Assembly (NCBI RefSeq): GCF_900178005.1
Contig: NZ_FXBS01000006.1
Location: 1,645,585-1,709,584, forward strand
DNA: 64,000 bases
From: Tuberibacillus sp. Marseille-P3662
GTDB taxonomy: Bacteria > Bacillota > Bacilli > Bacillales > Sporolactobacillaceae
Direction: 5' to 3'
The notes under the pieces are model-generated. The model was not told where the DNA came from and ran no database searches. It saw nothing but the letters and a program-made list of their open reading frames with translations. How positions within the stretch are numbered: the first letter of the stretch is position 1; every line of letters starts with the position of its first letter. The translations under genes and the position numbers were made by a program. This document shows positions 26,078-35,304 of the stretch, one piece after another.

Positions 26078-27400
26078 ATGGCGACAGCAGATGAATCTAC
26101 AGATGCTAGTATGAAGAAAGCAACAATTGCGACTGCAATGGGGAATTTGGTCGAATGGTACGAATATGGCGTCTATAGTTATACTGCGGGGATCATCGGC
26201 GCTCAATTTTTCCCGCAAAGCAGTAACACGGCAACTTTTTTATATGCCTTTGCGGTATTTGCCCTTTCATTCTTTTTGAGACCACTGGGGGGCATGATTT
26301 TTGGATCGATTGGAGACCGATTGGGTCGAAAGAAAATATTGACGATAACGATTGTCTTGATGTCGGCCTCAACAGCCGCAATTGGTATCATTCCGACTTA
26401 TGGATCGATTGGGTTAACTGCGACATTCCTGCTGATTCTGATGAGAATGTTACAAGGTCTAGCCGCGGGCGGGGAATACGGAGGGGCGACCGTTTTTATG
26501 AATGAATCCGCACCCCATCGCCGCCGTGGCCTATTCACTAGTTTCCTTGAGTCAGGTGTTTTACTTGGATACACCATAGGGGCCGGATTTGTTGCATGTC
26601 TCACTTTTTTCCTTAACCCTGATGACATGTCAGCATGGGGATGGCGGATTCCCTTTATTTGCTCCTTACCTTTAGCATTGACTGGGATGTACCTTAGGAC
26701 AAAGTTAGATGACACACCTGTTTATACTCAAATGAGGGATAATCATGCGCTGTCACAAACACCTCTTCGGGAAATGTTCCAAACGGCGCGAAAGCCACTT
26801 CTCATCGCCTTTTGCTGTGTTTCATTTGCAAATGGAGCTTATTATACACTGTTAACTTATCTTCCTTCTTATTTTGAAACGGAAATTGGGTTATCCGCAG
26901 GTGAATCTTTGACAGTGACCATGGTTGGTATGATATTTATGATGCTTCTCATCCCAATTGTTGGTATGCTTAGTGATCGATTCGGAAGAAAACTATTTAT
27001 GATGTCTGCAACTGTGTTAACGATGCTTACGGCCATATCTATCATATCCTTTGTTTCTAGTGGGTCACCGGCCGGTCCGATCGTTGGCTTCTTATCCTTA
27101 GGGATACTGGTTTCACTCTTTGTTGGAGCGCACCCTTCTGCGCTTCCACCGTTATTTCCGAATCGTGTTCGAAATAGTGCCTATGCTTTTTCTTACAATG
27201 TATCGACAGCGATTTTTGGAGGCGGTGCACCTTTTATTATTACCTCGTTGAAGTCATTAAATGGAAGTCCATTAATGCCGGCTTTCTTCTTAATGTTTAC
27301 AGCGATCGTAGCAATCATCGCTATTGTCATTATGCCTGAAACCGCGAAGCAACGTATTAATACCGAGAAGACAGATAACAAGAAGCTGGGACAAATCTAA
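26078..27400 (+). CDS. MFS transporter, metabolite:H+ symporter (MHS) family
   Basis: This 440-residue, 12-helix proton symporter has the MHS motifs GNLVEWYEYGVYSY near the N-terminus, GDRLGRKKILTIT and RMLQGLAAGGEYGGATVFMNE. It is clearly paralogous to the transporter at 254-1759 but lacks that protein's charged N- and C-terminal extensions. ATG 26078 follows GGGGGA; the in-frame TTG 12 nt earlier overlaps that site. The gene is monocistronic, followed by a repeat and a strong terminator (27657-27695). The substrate is not predictable. Confidence 0.9.
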   Translation: MATADESTDASMKKATIATAMGNLVEWYEYGVYSYTAGIIGAQFFPQSSNTATFLYAFAVFALSFFLRPLGGMIFGSIGDRLGRKKILTITIVLMSASTAAIGIIPTYGSIGLTATFLLILMRMLQGLAAGGEYGGATVFMNESAPHRRRGLFTSFLESGVLLGYTIGAGFVACLTFFLNPDDMSAWGWRIPFICSLPLALTGMYLRTKLDDTPVYTQMRDNHALSQTPLREMFQTARKPLLIAFCCVSFANGAYYTLLTYLPSYFETEIGLSAGESLTVTMVGMIFMMLLIPIVGMLSDRFGRKLFMMSATVLTMLTAISIISFVSSGSPAGPIVGFLSLGILVSLFVGAHPSALPPLFPNRVRNSAYAFSYNVSTAIFGGGAPFIITSLKSLNGSPLMPAFFLMFTAIVAIIAIVIMPETAKQRINTEKTDNKKLGQI

Positions 27401-27442
27401 AACACAAGATACTCAGAAGTCGAACAATAAGATAGAAAGCAA

Positions 27443-27605
27443 GGTCTAAGCGTCGTCAACATACGTAGACGCCTGCGGGAACATTATGAGCCGAAGATCC
27501 ACTTGGCCAAGGGATTTTCTTGACCAAGTTAGCTGAGGCCGTGCCCGCGCGAGCGAAGGATTTTGACGAAGCAGTGATTCAACAAATCATCCGAACGGAT
27601 TCATA
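27443..27605. repeat. GC-rich intergenic repeat, diverged copy
   Basis: It contains GTAGACGCCTGCGGGAAC, a GGCCAAGGGATTTTCTTGACC hairpin, and GAGGCCGTGCCCGCGCGAGCG. These are the building blocks of Bacillaceae CCTGCGGG/CCCGCGG repeats. It differs in order from the copies at 19030 and 51940, and the relation is by motif rather than full identity. Confidence 0.55.
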
Positions 27606-27656
27606 AACAAGTTTTGTCCAATCCTCCATATAGGAGACATACAAAAACAAAGTAAA

Positions 27657-27695
27657 AGCAGGGTATCGGCCAAGATGTCGGTACCCTGCTTTTTC
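27657..27695 (+). terminator. Strong intrinsic terminator
   Basis: AGCAGGGTA (27657-27665) pairs with TACCCTGCT (27682-27690), with CG/CG extending inside, followed by TTTTT. It ends the MHS transporter transcript. Confidence 0.88.
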
Positions 27696-27825
27696 ATTCT
27701 CATTTGTTCTTTGTATACCGTTTTAGGCTGAATGAAAAGGGGGCTAGCCGAATCACCGTTATTTGAATAAAAACGATATGACCCGTTAAAAATAAAGAAA
27801 TAAGTTTTTCAGAGGTGTTAGTATA

Positions 27826-28410
27826 ATGAATGAACAACAACTTTATCATAAAATTTACGTAGAAAAAGAAAAACTCGACCATTTGATTTCTAATTATTGG
27901 AGCAGCTATTCCAACATTGATACATGGTATTTTTGGGTTAATGTGGCGAGCGTGTTAATCCCCTTCATTTTACTATATATCGCCGTCGACAAGAAAAGAC
28001 TATTCGAAATTTGCTTCTTTGGCTATACAGTACATATGATATGGGCAAATGTGGATACTATGCTATCTCAACATAATTACCTTGTTCACCCACATACCCT
28101 GACCTATCTCCTTCCATTTGGCATTACAATAACAGCCGTTGTATTTCCGGTGACGTTCATGTTGTTATATCAATATTGCACCAACAGGGATAAAAACTTC
28201 TACATATATACGATCATCGCATCGCTTATCTTCTCATATAGAGCTGGTGGCCTTTCTGATGTCGTTGGACTATTGAATATCCATAAAGGTATGAACTTCT
28301 TCTACTTATTCCTTATTGATGTAGCTATTGTCTACATATCTTTTTGGATGACAAAACTTTTCAGCAAATTCATGAATATGAACGGAAGAACTCAAGAAGG
28401 TAACCATTGA
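27826..28410 (+). CDS. CBO0543-family membrane protein
   Basis: This 194-residue protein has about five membrane segments. WYFWVNVASVLIPFILLYIAVDKKRLFEICFFG near the N-terminus and the late FSYRAGGLSDVVGLLNIHKGMNF region match the layout of the CBO0543 family, common in spore formers and of unknown function. AGAGGTG lies upstream of the ATG. It stands alone between two unrelated genes. The family call is from memory of the pattern. Confidence 0.65.
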   Translation: MNEQQLYHKIYVEKEKLDHLISNYWSSYSNIDTWYFWVNVASVLIPFILLYIAVDKKRLFEICFFGYTVHMIWANVDTMLSQHNYLVHPHTLTYLLPFGITITAVVFPVTFMLLYQYCTNRDKNFYIYTIIASLIFSYRAGGLSDVVGLLNIHKGMNFFYLFLIDVAIVYISFWMTKLFSKFMNMNGRTQEGNH

Positions 28411-28652
28411 GTGAAGGAGTTAAGTGCCATCCATCATACCTGCCTTTTCTCATCCCTTTATGTTAATCAGCCTTGCTAACCAAAAATTAAATCGGTACCC
28501 CCATGGTTTTGATCTCCGCTGCGATTATTTATAACAATATTTTAGTCTTGGTTTTTCAAGCAGTTTTGAAAAAAGCCTAGATAATTTGAAATATTAGATG
28601 CTTTCCATGACTTGCGGTCAAACGATCCTTTAAGGAAAGGAGGCGACCACGA

Positions 28653-28805
28653 ATGACACATGACTTTCGCAAGGCAGTGGAGAGCAAAAAACAATATTAC
28701 ATTGATCGACTACTGAACGCGGGCATTTACAAAGTTCGCGGTTTGCATCTCTATAGATTGACCTTAGGTGAATTAAGAATCACATGTTTTAACTACGCAA
28801 TGTAA
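28653..28805 (+). CDS. FbpA-like small basic protein
   Basis: A 50-residue ORF with a perfect AAAGGAGG ribosome site 9 nt upstream. The pattern AVESKKQYYIDRLLNAGIYK followed by LHLYRLTLGEL matches the Fur-regulated basic protein A family (kk-yiidkLl-giyK-x-Lyelt-LeL). In Bacillus subtilis these small proteins take part in the iron-sparing response with the FsrA small RNA. A convincing Fur box could not be seen upstream, so regulation by iron is not claimed. A shared terminator follows at 28829-28854. Confidence 0.75.
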   Translation: MTHDFRKAVESKKQYYIDRLLNAGIYKVRGLHLYRLTLGELRITCFNYAM

Positions 28806-28828
28806 GTGATTGCTTTCCATATAAAGTT

Positions 28829-28854
28829 AAAGGGCTCCGCTTTGGAGCCCTTTT
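28829..28854. terminator. Bidirectional terminator
   Basis: AAAGGGCTCC (28829-28838), loop GCTTT, then GGAGCCCTTTT. It sits between the FbpA-like gene and the convergent CtaG-like gene, with T-runs in both directions. Confidence 0.88.
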
Positions 28855-28858
28855 GATC

Positions 28859-29701
28859 TCATTGATATCGATTCATTTTTGATTGTACCTTAACCGGTCC
28901 ATGGCTAGGCCTAATTCGCGGCCGGGTCGATCTGAACCATTGCAAGCAAAGAATGAAAATAATACCCATGTCAATGACATCTCCACCATAGTACATGATT
29001 TTCCCTCCAAGTTCTGCCTGGTCCGAGAGTATGCCGGCTGGCGGGTGACTGTAGATGACTTTTGATAGAATGCCGTGCCCGGCTAAGGCAAGGATCAATA
29101 CGATGGAGCGATAGAAAAAAGAATATCGGTGGGGCATTGGATCAATATAAACCATTGATACTGTGAATAGATACCCGGCAACAAATACATGGACATGAAC
29201 CATGATATGGATAAGAGGATGCTCGTGCATCAGCGAGTACAGCTCGGTGGTATACAGTAACCAAAGCCCTCCAATATTAAGAATGGTGGCAACAATGGGA
29301 TGGGTATACAAGCGCGACGGCCAACTCCTTAGAATACGTGAAAGACGCCGTGCTCGAGGAGTGCTTAGCGTCCGTAGGACAAGCGTCATCGGTGCTGCCA
29401 ATGCCATAAGCAGCGGCGCCAGCATCCCCAATAGCAAGTGACCAATCATGTGCACAGGGAAATCCATGTGGGCGCGATTGGCTAAAGGACCAGCAACTGA
29501 CACAAGCGCGGAGAGGACGCCCAAGGTCCAGCAGACAGTACGATAGAGCGGCCAAGACTTATAACGCCGGCTGGAATGGATCGCAGCAAAGATATACATG
29601 ATTAATGCCAATACAAACGGTAATGCTAAGACTAACTGAGGTATCATCCCAGCTCCCTGATGTAAGTCAGTCCCATTGATATAATAATTACTATTGTCCA
29701 T
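28859..29701 (-). CDS. CtaG-like cytochrome c oxidase assembly protein
   Basis: This 280-residue integral membrane protein has about seven helices and belongs to the CtaG/caa3-oxidase assembly family. His-rich membrane motifs (FPVHMIGHLLLGMLAPLLMALAAP, MVHVHVFVAGYLF, LAGHGILSKVIY) are its signature and are thought to handle copper or haem. ATG 29701 is used, preceded by AGAGAG; it overlaps the DUF2243 stop by 11 bp, so the two are coupled. No oxidase subunits are nearby other than cydAB at 44-46 kb. Confidence 0.85.
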   Translation of the reverse strand: MDNSNYYINGTDLHQGAGMIPQLVLALPFVLALIMYIFAAIHSSRRYKSWPLYRTVCWTLGVLSALVSVAGPLANRAHMDFPVHMIGHLLLGMLAPLLMALAAPMTLVLRTLSTPRARRLSRILRSWPSRLYTHPIVATILNIGGLWLLYTTELYSLMHEHPLIHIMVHVHVFVAGYLFTVSMVYIDPMPHRYSFFYRSIVLILALAGHGILSKVIYSHPPAGILSDQAELGGKIMYYGGDVIDMGIIFILCLQWFRSTRPRIRPSHGPVKVQSKMNRYQ

Positions 29702-30191
29702 GTGAATCAGTCTCTCTTCGATGTATATGTTGCATACGAATAACAAGCGTGAATCCGAGGATGATCATGAGCACAGCAAGGATGTTCCATATCAAGTCGT
29801 AGATAAACACATTGTCTACATAACGAATTTGATGAATCCGCATGAGTTTATGTTGGACGATCCCATCGTATAATTGGAATCCGCCTGCCCCAAGCAATAC
29901 GCCTCCCCACCACTTCATAAGCCACAATGCATGTCGACGCCGAAGGTCGGCGAACAGGAATAATCCCGCAATGGTCGCAAACCAACTAAAAGCATGAAAC
30001 AAACCATCTGAAATCAACCCAACATCGGTTGTGGATTTGTCATAGAAATGATGCCAATGCAACAACTGATGAAAAACGGTTTCATCTATGAAAGCCGCTA
30101 GACCGATTCCGAATAAAAATCCGTACCATAAATTTCGACTTGAGTAGGTAAATTCATTATTAAAATTTGAATGCATCTTCTTCGTTTCCAT
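29691..30191 (-). CDS. DUF2243 membrane protein
   Basis: This 166-residue protein has four membrane helices and conserved His residues: GFIDE-like GIGLAAFIDETVFHQLLHWHHFYD, GLFHAFSW and LYDGIVQHKLMRIHQIR. DUF2243 proteins are commonly encoded beside CtaG-like proteins, and that arrangement is repeated here with overlapping genes. The function is unknown; metal or haem handling in respiratory assembly is inferred from the partner. Confidence 0.82.
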   Translation of the reverse strand: METKKMHSNFNNEFTYSSRNLWYGFLFGIGLAAFIDETVFHQLLHWHHFYDKSTTDVGLISDGLFHAFSWFATIAGLFLFADLRRRHALWLMKWWGGVLLGAGGFQLYDGIVQHKLMRIHQIRYVDNVFIYDLIWNILAVLMIILGFTLVIRMQHIHRRETDSHGQ

Positions 30192-30316
30192 TTTTTATCG
30201 CTTTTGATCTCCTTTGCTATAAATCTCCGTATATCCGTGTTAACAGGAACATTAACCCAGCTCTCACTAGTTTAGCCGGATGGATTCAAAGCTAAAACCG
30301 GCTTCGTGTTTTTTAA

Positions 30317-30344
30317 TAAAAAAAGCTGCTATATTTAAGCAGCT
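30317..30344 (-). terminator. Terminator of DUF3231 gene
   Basis: On the minus strand, AGCTGCT-N7-AGCAGCT is followed by seven T residues. It lies about 65 bp past the DUF3231 stop. Confidence 0.82.
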
Positions 30345-30408
30345 ATGGACTTCAATGATATTCAATATTGCCCCTATTTATATGATCCCATGCATTTGCG
30401 ATTCCACA

Positions 30409-31425
30409 TCAAGACAATTGATCGCGATTGATTAACTCCGGCGGTTGTTCCATCCATCCGTGGTCAATCATGATATTAGCCCCATCTTCAACATATAACG
30501 AAACATCCAATAAACATCGTGCATATAAGGCACCAATATCTCGTCTCCCATTGAGTGAGGCTCCATTGGCATATTCCCTTATTTTCATTGAGAACATATC
30601 AATCTTATGAAAAACCATGAGTTTGTCCGAAAATGGCGGCGTGGTCGATGGGGTCACCAAATGATCTAAAATGGTTGGTGCAGGAGAATGATCTTTGTTC
30701 AACTTATCTGAAAGCATTTCGATATGCTTCTTATTAATATTCTCGCCCCGCTCCAAGTACTTTTTTACTTTCTCATGTCTTGCTCCCTGCCTAAAACCAA
30801 CAATGAGCGCTTTACTTGTGATATCGTTATTAATGTTATCGAAAAGATGAGCCACTTCCAATCCATGAAGTGGCCGAACATCTCCAAGAAAACCGCTCAG
30901 GAAATCTTGTCGTTTCACAAAGTCAACTTTTTCTGGACTCGGCATAGGTTGTGCATTCGTTAAAATCCCTTTAGATTTTAAAACATCATTGACCTCAGTC
31001 ATTAATTTGACAGTATCCCTCAGACTTTCAACAAAAAAATCCCTTACATCCTTTCTTGTCACTATTGGAATCGCAGCACTGTAGATGCTAATCCCAGCTT
31101 TGCCAACATATTGTAGATAATAAAGATAAAACTCATCGTAAAAGAGTCGAGGAGCATCTTGATCGACATCTTCATCCGTTAACCCAACTGGTATAGGAAA
31201 ATTTTCTTTAACGAAAATCGCTTTGATATCACGGATAAATGATTCACTTAAATCCAAAGCATATTTCAATACCTTTTTAATATCCGCATCATCCACGTGT
31301 TTCAGATAGTAACTGATGACACATCTACCTAGCGTATTACCCGTGTAGGATGCCCAAAGCTTCCCCATTTCTGCTGATGTTAACGGGTTACCATGTAACT
31401 GATTTGATGATTGATCTTCTCTCAT
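30409..31425 (-). CDS. DUF3231 family protein
   Basis: A 338-residue soluble protein made of two similar helical halves (about 1-165 and 175-335). Each half starts with an LTSAEMGKLWASYTGNTL / GLEVAHLFDNINNDI-like segment and ends with a FSxKI/VESLRDTVKLM helix. DUF3231 is a spore-former family resembling ferritin-like helical bundles; its function is unknown. GGGAG lies about 10 nt upstream of the ATG. It follows the small membrane ORF at 31491-31652 on the same strand. Confidence 0.82.
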   Translation of the reverse strand: MREDQSSNQLHGNPLTSAEMGKLWASYTGNTLGRCVISYYLKHVDDADIKKVLKYALDLSESFIRDIKAIFVKENFPIPVGLTDEDVDQDAPRLFYDEFYLYYLQYVGKAGISIYSAAIPIVTRKDVRDFFVESLRDTVKLMTEVNDVLKSKGILTNAQPMPSPEKVDFVKRQDFLSGFLGDVRPLHGLEVAHLFDNINNDITSKALIVGFRQGARHEKVKKYLERGENINKKHIEMLSDKLNKDHSPAPTILDHLVTPSTTPPFSDKLMVFHKIDMFSMKIREYANGASLNGRRDIGALYARCLLDVSLYVEDGANIMIDHGWMEQPPELINRDQLS

Positions 31426-31490
31426 AACGCAATATCTCCCTTTACCATACTTTTTTCAAATTCATAATTGACTGGCACGAGCCATTTCTT

Positions 31491-31652
31491 TTAACCGTCC
31501 TGGCTAGAAGAAGATCTATCTTGTTTGAGATTTCGAATCCACAAATGAACATGTCTTCTTATATAATAGGACCAATAAGTATATTTGTTGCTCCTGCGAC
31601 TCAACCATATAAAAATCGCAGCTAGTAATATCCCTACTAAATATTTCCGCAC
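31491..31652 (-). CDS. Small single-pass membrane protein
   Basis: A 53-residue ORF starting at GTG, with AAAAGGAGAA about 6 nt upstream. It begins MRKYLVGILLAAIFIWLSRR, a short membrane anchor followed by a Tyr/Arg-rich basic tail (YYIRRHVHLWIRNLK). The non-ATG start explains why it is easily missed. It lies 65 bp before DUF3231 on the same strand. I recognise no family. Confidence 0.55.
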   Translation of the reverse strand: MRKYLVGILLAAIFIWLSRRSNKYTYWSYYIRRHVHLWIRNLKQDRSSSSQDG

Positions 31653-31794
31653 AACCAGTTCTCCTTTTTCCGTTTATTATGGTCAATAACGGTGTGCAAT
31701 ATGTATGGAGATGTTGTATTTACTGATGCAAAATTTAAAAAATCGGTATTGTTAACAGAAAGGAGGATCCAAGCACTAAATTTCCTGGAATCTT

Positions 31795-33201
31795 TTAATA
31801 AATATTCACACCGACCATAGGCCAATAAATGAAAGCTAAAACCAGGGTGACAAGAATAATGATAATTGTTAAAAATGACCCAATAACAAACATGTCACGG
31901 CTTGTATAATATCCCGTTGTGAAAGTGGTCATGTTACCAGCTGATTGTGAGGGAAATAAATAACTCGTGCTACTAGCAACAACGCAAACCATCCCTAACC
32001 ATACAGAATTAAAGGAGCTTCCAACTGCAAACGTCAATGCAACTGGCATTAAGGAAGCCACCATAGCTGTAAAATTCGTAAAACATAATCGAATAGAGAC
32101 AAAAAGAAGCATCATAATAAGCGGCAATGTTACACCACTGAAATTTTGCAAGTAATCTTTAATTAATACTGTCATCCATTGGACAACACCGCTCTCATCC
32201 AATGCATGGGCTATGGTAAATCCAGCAGCGAACAATAAAGGAACACCCCAGTTGATTTCCTTTCTTACTTTATTCCATTTAAGTATATCGAACCCAGGAA
32301 CAAATAGGAAAATAACGACTAATACAGCTGACAATGAAATGGACATGTGATGCCATTCCTTTGTCACCCATAATCCTAATAATAGTAAATATAACCCCAT
32401 CAACTTTTTTTCCGAAGCAGAAATGGGACCCAATTGATTTCTTTCTTCTAAAATATACAAATCCACGTGCTTTAAACGAATCACTTTAACGGGAAATAAC
32501 CATAGAAGCAACAACCAAAATAGAAACAACACAGTTAAAGTAATTGGCATCATTACTATAAGCCAATGGACATAACCCCATTGGAAACCCAGCATGGAGT
32601 CAAATAGACTTACCGCATAAATAGATCCACCTGATCCCGTTATTAGACTTATTGTACAAATATACGGAACGAAAGTGACAATAAAAATCATTGATTTCGA
32701 AAAATTACCACTCAACTTATTTTCAAAAGCATGAATAAAACTTAAGGCAATTGGTAATAATACGGTTAAACGTCCCATTGCGTTCGGAATAATAAACGTA
32801 AGGAGAAATGCCAGAATGATGAAATTTAAAAGAATTAATTTTATCTTGCCATTGGCAATCGACAGCATAAATAATGCTAACCGTTGATCTAAATGAGTCT
32901 CTTTAACAGCTGCCCCCATAATTAACATCGAAATAATGAGCCAGATAATTTCATTTCCAAGGCCAGAAGCGGCTTCTTCAAAGGTTAGTACCTTAAATAG
33001 AGGAAACACTCCAATAACTATTAGACTCGTAATAGCTGCATGTAGGAGTTCCGTAAACCATAAAGTCATTGCAAAAAAAACAATGGCAAGACATCTCCAA
33101 CCTGTTTGTTCCATTCCAGGAGAAGGGGGTACAAACAAGGATAGCAATATAAATAAAAAAGATATATAAATAAATATCACTTTAATTCTGTGTCTACTCA
33201 T
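31795..33201 (-). CDS. SLC13/DASS-family carboxylate permease
   Basis: This sodium-coupled or exchange transporter for di- and tricarboxylates has about 468 residues and about 12 membrane segments. Helical hairpin motifs of the family are LTFIIPNAMGRLTVLLPIALS in the first half and a matching RLCFTNFTAMVASLMPVALTF with SQSAGNMTTFTTGYY in the second. ATG 33201 has GGGAGAG just upstream; ATG 33216 is possible. It follows the PrpD-like gene across a hairpin terminator, so its expression may be attenuated. It gives this locus a second type of carboxylate importer. Confidence 0.8.
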   Translation of the reverse strand: MSRHRIKVIFIYISFLFILLSLFVPPSPGMEQTGWRCLAIVFFAMTLWFTELLHAAITSLIVIGVFPLFKVLTFEEAASGLGNEIIWLIISMLIMGAAVKETHLDQRLALFMLSIANGKIKLILLNFIILAFLLTFIIPNAMGRLTVLLPIALSFIHAFENKLSGNFSKSMIFIVTFVPYICTISLITGSGGSIYAVSLFDSMLGFQWGYVHWLIVMMPITLTVLFLFWLLLLWLFPVKVIRLKHVDLYILEERNQLGPISASEKKLMGLYLLLLGLWVTKEWHHMSISLSAVLVVIFLFVPGFDILKWNKVRKEINWGVPLLFAAGFTIAHALDESGVVQWMTVLIKDYLQNFSGVTLPLIMMLLFVSIRLCFTNFTAMVASLMPVALTFAVGSSFNSVWLGMVCVVASSTSYLFPSQSAGNMTTFTTGYYTSRDMFVIGSFLTIIIILVTLVLAFIYWPMVGVNIY

Positions 33202-33230
33202 GACTCTCCCATTCACCTACTTCAAACATT

Positions 33231-33256
33231 AAAAACCTTGGAAACCCAAGGTTTTT
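33231..33256. terminator. Symmetric hairpin between PrpD-like gene and permease
   Basis: AAAAACCTTGG and CCAAGGTTTTT form an 11-bp stem with a 4-nt loop plus T-runs both ways. It would stop or attenuate transcription entering the SLC13 permease gene. Confidence 0.85.
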
Positions 33257-33268
33257 AATCGTAAGTAT

Positions 33269-34609
33269 TTACGCTAAAACATTCTCGCCTGTACACAAAC
33301 TAATAATTTCATTAACGGTTGATAGGCTTTCAAAATGGTCAATTTTATCTATAATGTCCACAACTTTGTCTGCCCCAATAATCGGCTCAGCTAAAGTATT
33401 AAATTTATTAACTAATTGACTCTTTGTCATTGGATTTTCAATACTACCTGTAGCGTGTTCAATCTTCACGGTATACTCATTACCATTATTTAAAATGATC
33501 TTTCCAATCGCTTCATCCTCTTTCAGGTCCTTATTCACGAAAGGTTTAATTTTTGAACGAAAAGCAACAATAGCTGGATCTAAAACCTTTTCATCTTTGT
33601 ATTGTATTTCACCTGCACTTCTTTCGAGGAACCCTACTGTCCCAGAATGGTAAATACTAAATTTAGCTTCCAAACCTGTCTGTGGTTCTTTTTTACCGGT
33701 TAATTCAAGAACGTAAGGATTGACAGTGACTTGAATTTCCTTTACATCTTCGGGTTCAGCATAATCTCTCAATTGAATACATGCATCAATGGAAGGATGT
33801 AAGACAATGCCACAAGCGTAAGGTTTAAAAGCATTCTTAAGTAACTCCCATTGTGAACCCCAGTTTTCATTAACCCTATTCAAATCATAATCAGGGGATA
33901 ATACTGAAGCAAATCCTCTTTTGGCTTCTAATACTTGTTCTGAACTCGTAAACCCTTTTTTTGCCAACATGGCGGCTAAAAGTCCATTTTGTGCTGCTTT
34001 TCCAGGATGAAATGGCTTGGTCATTGTTCCAAACATTTCCCTTAGACCGCTGGATTGGGTTCCAGCAATGCCTAATGCCTGCAGCATTTGCCCTTCATCT
34101 AGTTTTAAAAGTAGACCTGCAGCTGTTGCCGCTCCGAACACACCTGCAGTACTTGTAATGTGCCATCCCAAATCATAATGACTAGGATATACCGCATTAC
34201 TAATCCTCAATTCCACCTCACACCCAACTACAAATGCTTTAAGCGCTTCAGTTGTGTCTAGTTCATACCACTCAGACAGTGCAAAAACAACTGGAGCTAC
34301 AGGACCACTGGGATGGTGAATCGTGTCTAAATGGGTATCATCAAAATCAAAAATATGTGAGGCCATCCCGTTTGTTAGAGTGGCTAACAACATATCTACT
34401 TTCTCAGACCTTCCAAAAACTGAAACTTGTTCACTTGAATTCAAATCTTTTTTTAAATCCAGAACCATATCCACAGATGGTTCATAAGCTGCCCCTATAG
34501 AAACTCCGATCCAATTTAAAATGCTTTTTTTCGCATGTTCTAGGACATTTCTTGGAATATCAGCATAAGACGTCTTTAATATATTATTGACTAACGTTTG
34601 GGTTGTCAT
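33269..34609 (-). CDS. MmgE/PrpD family dehydratase/decarboxylase
   Basis: This 446-residue member of a family covers 2-methylcitrate dehydratase, cis-aconitate decarboxylase and iminodisuccinate epimerase. The hallmarks are GTSHIFDFDDTHLDTIHHPSGP-like ASHIFDFDDTHLDTIHHPSGP near residue 85, LGWHITSTAGVFGAATAAG, and TKPFHPGKAAQNGLLAAMLA. It lies 16 bp after a GntR regulator in an operon with a tripartite tricarboxylate transporter. It should act on the imported acid. No methylcitrate synthase or lyase is present, so propionate catabolism is unlikely here. Confidence 0.87.
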   Translation of the reverse strand: MTTQTLVNNILKTSYADIPRNVLEHAKKSILNWIGVSIGAAYEPSVDMVLDLKKDLNSSEQVSVFGRSEKVDMLLATLTNGMASHIFDFDDTHLDTIHHPSGPVAPVVFALSEWYELDTTEALKAFVVGCEVELRISNAVYPSHYDLGWHITSTAGVFGAATAAGLLLKLDEGQMLQALGIAGTQSSGLREMFGTMTKPFHPGKAAQNGLLAAMLAKKGFTSSEQVLEAKRGFASVLSPDYDLNRVNENWGSQWELLKNAFKPYACGIVLHPSIDACIQLRDYAEPEDVKEIQVTVNPYVLELTGKKEPQTGLEAKFSIYHSGTVGFLERSAGEIQYKDEKVLDPAIVAFRSKIKPFVNKDLKEDEAIGKIILNNGNEYTVKIEHATGSIENPMTKSQLVNKFNTLAEPIIGADKVVDIIDKIDHFESLSTVNEIISLCTGENVLA

Positions 34610-34625
34610 CGTCTTCTCCCCTTAT

Positions 34626-35282
34626 TTATGAATTTAATTTATCTATTTTGTTTAATGCTGTATTATAAGCCTTTCTAACATGAGATTTAGTGACTGCTTC
34701 CGCCAATTCAGGATCCCAACTTTCAATGGCATCAATAATCATATGGTGTTCTTTCAAATTTTGAATGGGTCTATTTTCTGATGACAGTGAAGTCGCCATA
34801 AGAAGATTGATGTTTGACTGCAATGTGTGCATAATATTTTCCAAATAATAATTTTCGGATGATTTAGCGATTTCCATATGAAATTGACTGTTGATATTTG
34901 ATAACTTGTCTATATCCCCTTCTTTAACAGCTTGCTCTGCCTTCTCCATTATTTCCCTTAGTCTTTCAATTGCCTTCTCATTTTTGTTCTTTGAAATTAA
35001 CTTGGCTCCAAGACCCTCAAGCAATTCACGAACCTGGTAAAGATTGCTTATCCTCTCTTTTGACATGGAAATCACTCTTACCCCTTTATGCGGTTCAGAG
35101 TTTACTAGTCCAAATTTCTCAAGGCGTCGCAATGCTTCTCGAACCGGTGTGCGGCTCACTTCTAATTTCTTAACGATTTCTCTTTCTGTTAGCATCTGGC
35201 CGGAGGGAAATTCTCCGCTTTTAATACCGTCATAAATATACTGAAAAACCCTATCCGTTTTGATGTCCTTCTCCTCTTTCAT
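34626..35282 (-). CDS. GntR-family regulator (FadR/FCD subfamily)
   Basis: This 218-residue regulator has a winged helix (SGQMLTEREIVKKLEVSRTPVREALRRLEKFGLV, about residues 21-54). An all-helical FCD ligand domain follows, which binds carboxylates through metal-coordinating Asp/His residues. FCD regulators usually repress the catabolic operon in which they sit. It is embedded between tctA (22 bp) and the PrpD-like gene (16 bp), strongly suggesting control of this carboxylate operon. Confidence 0.88.
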   Translation of the reverse strand: MKEEKDIKTDRVFQYIYDGIKSGEFPSGQMLTEREIVKKLEVSRTPVREALRRLEKFGLVNSEPHKGVRVISMSKERISNLYQVRELLEGLGAKLISKNKNEKAIERLREIMEKAEQAVKEGDIDKLSNINSQFHMEIAKSSENYYLENIMHTLQSNINLLMATSLSSENRPIQNLKEHHMIIDAIESWDPELAEAVTKSHVRKAYNTALNKIDKLNS

Positions 35283-35304
35283 ATTTATCCCCTTGTCGAG
35301 TGAA

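Larger units (their letters stand above)
27401..27825. other. Intergenic region with repeat and terminator
   Basis: These 425 bp after the MHS transporter contain a GC-rich repeat (about 27443-27605) and a strong terminator (27657-27695). The last 130 bp before the CBO0543 gene are AT-rich; no clear promoter is identified. Confidence 0.5.

Noticed and set aside
28411-28652. Fur box upstream of the FbpA-like gene
   Set aside because: Only loose AT-rich similarity to TGATAATNATTATCA; not good enough to call.
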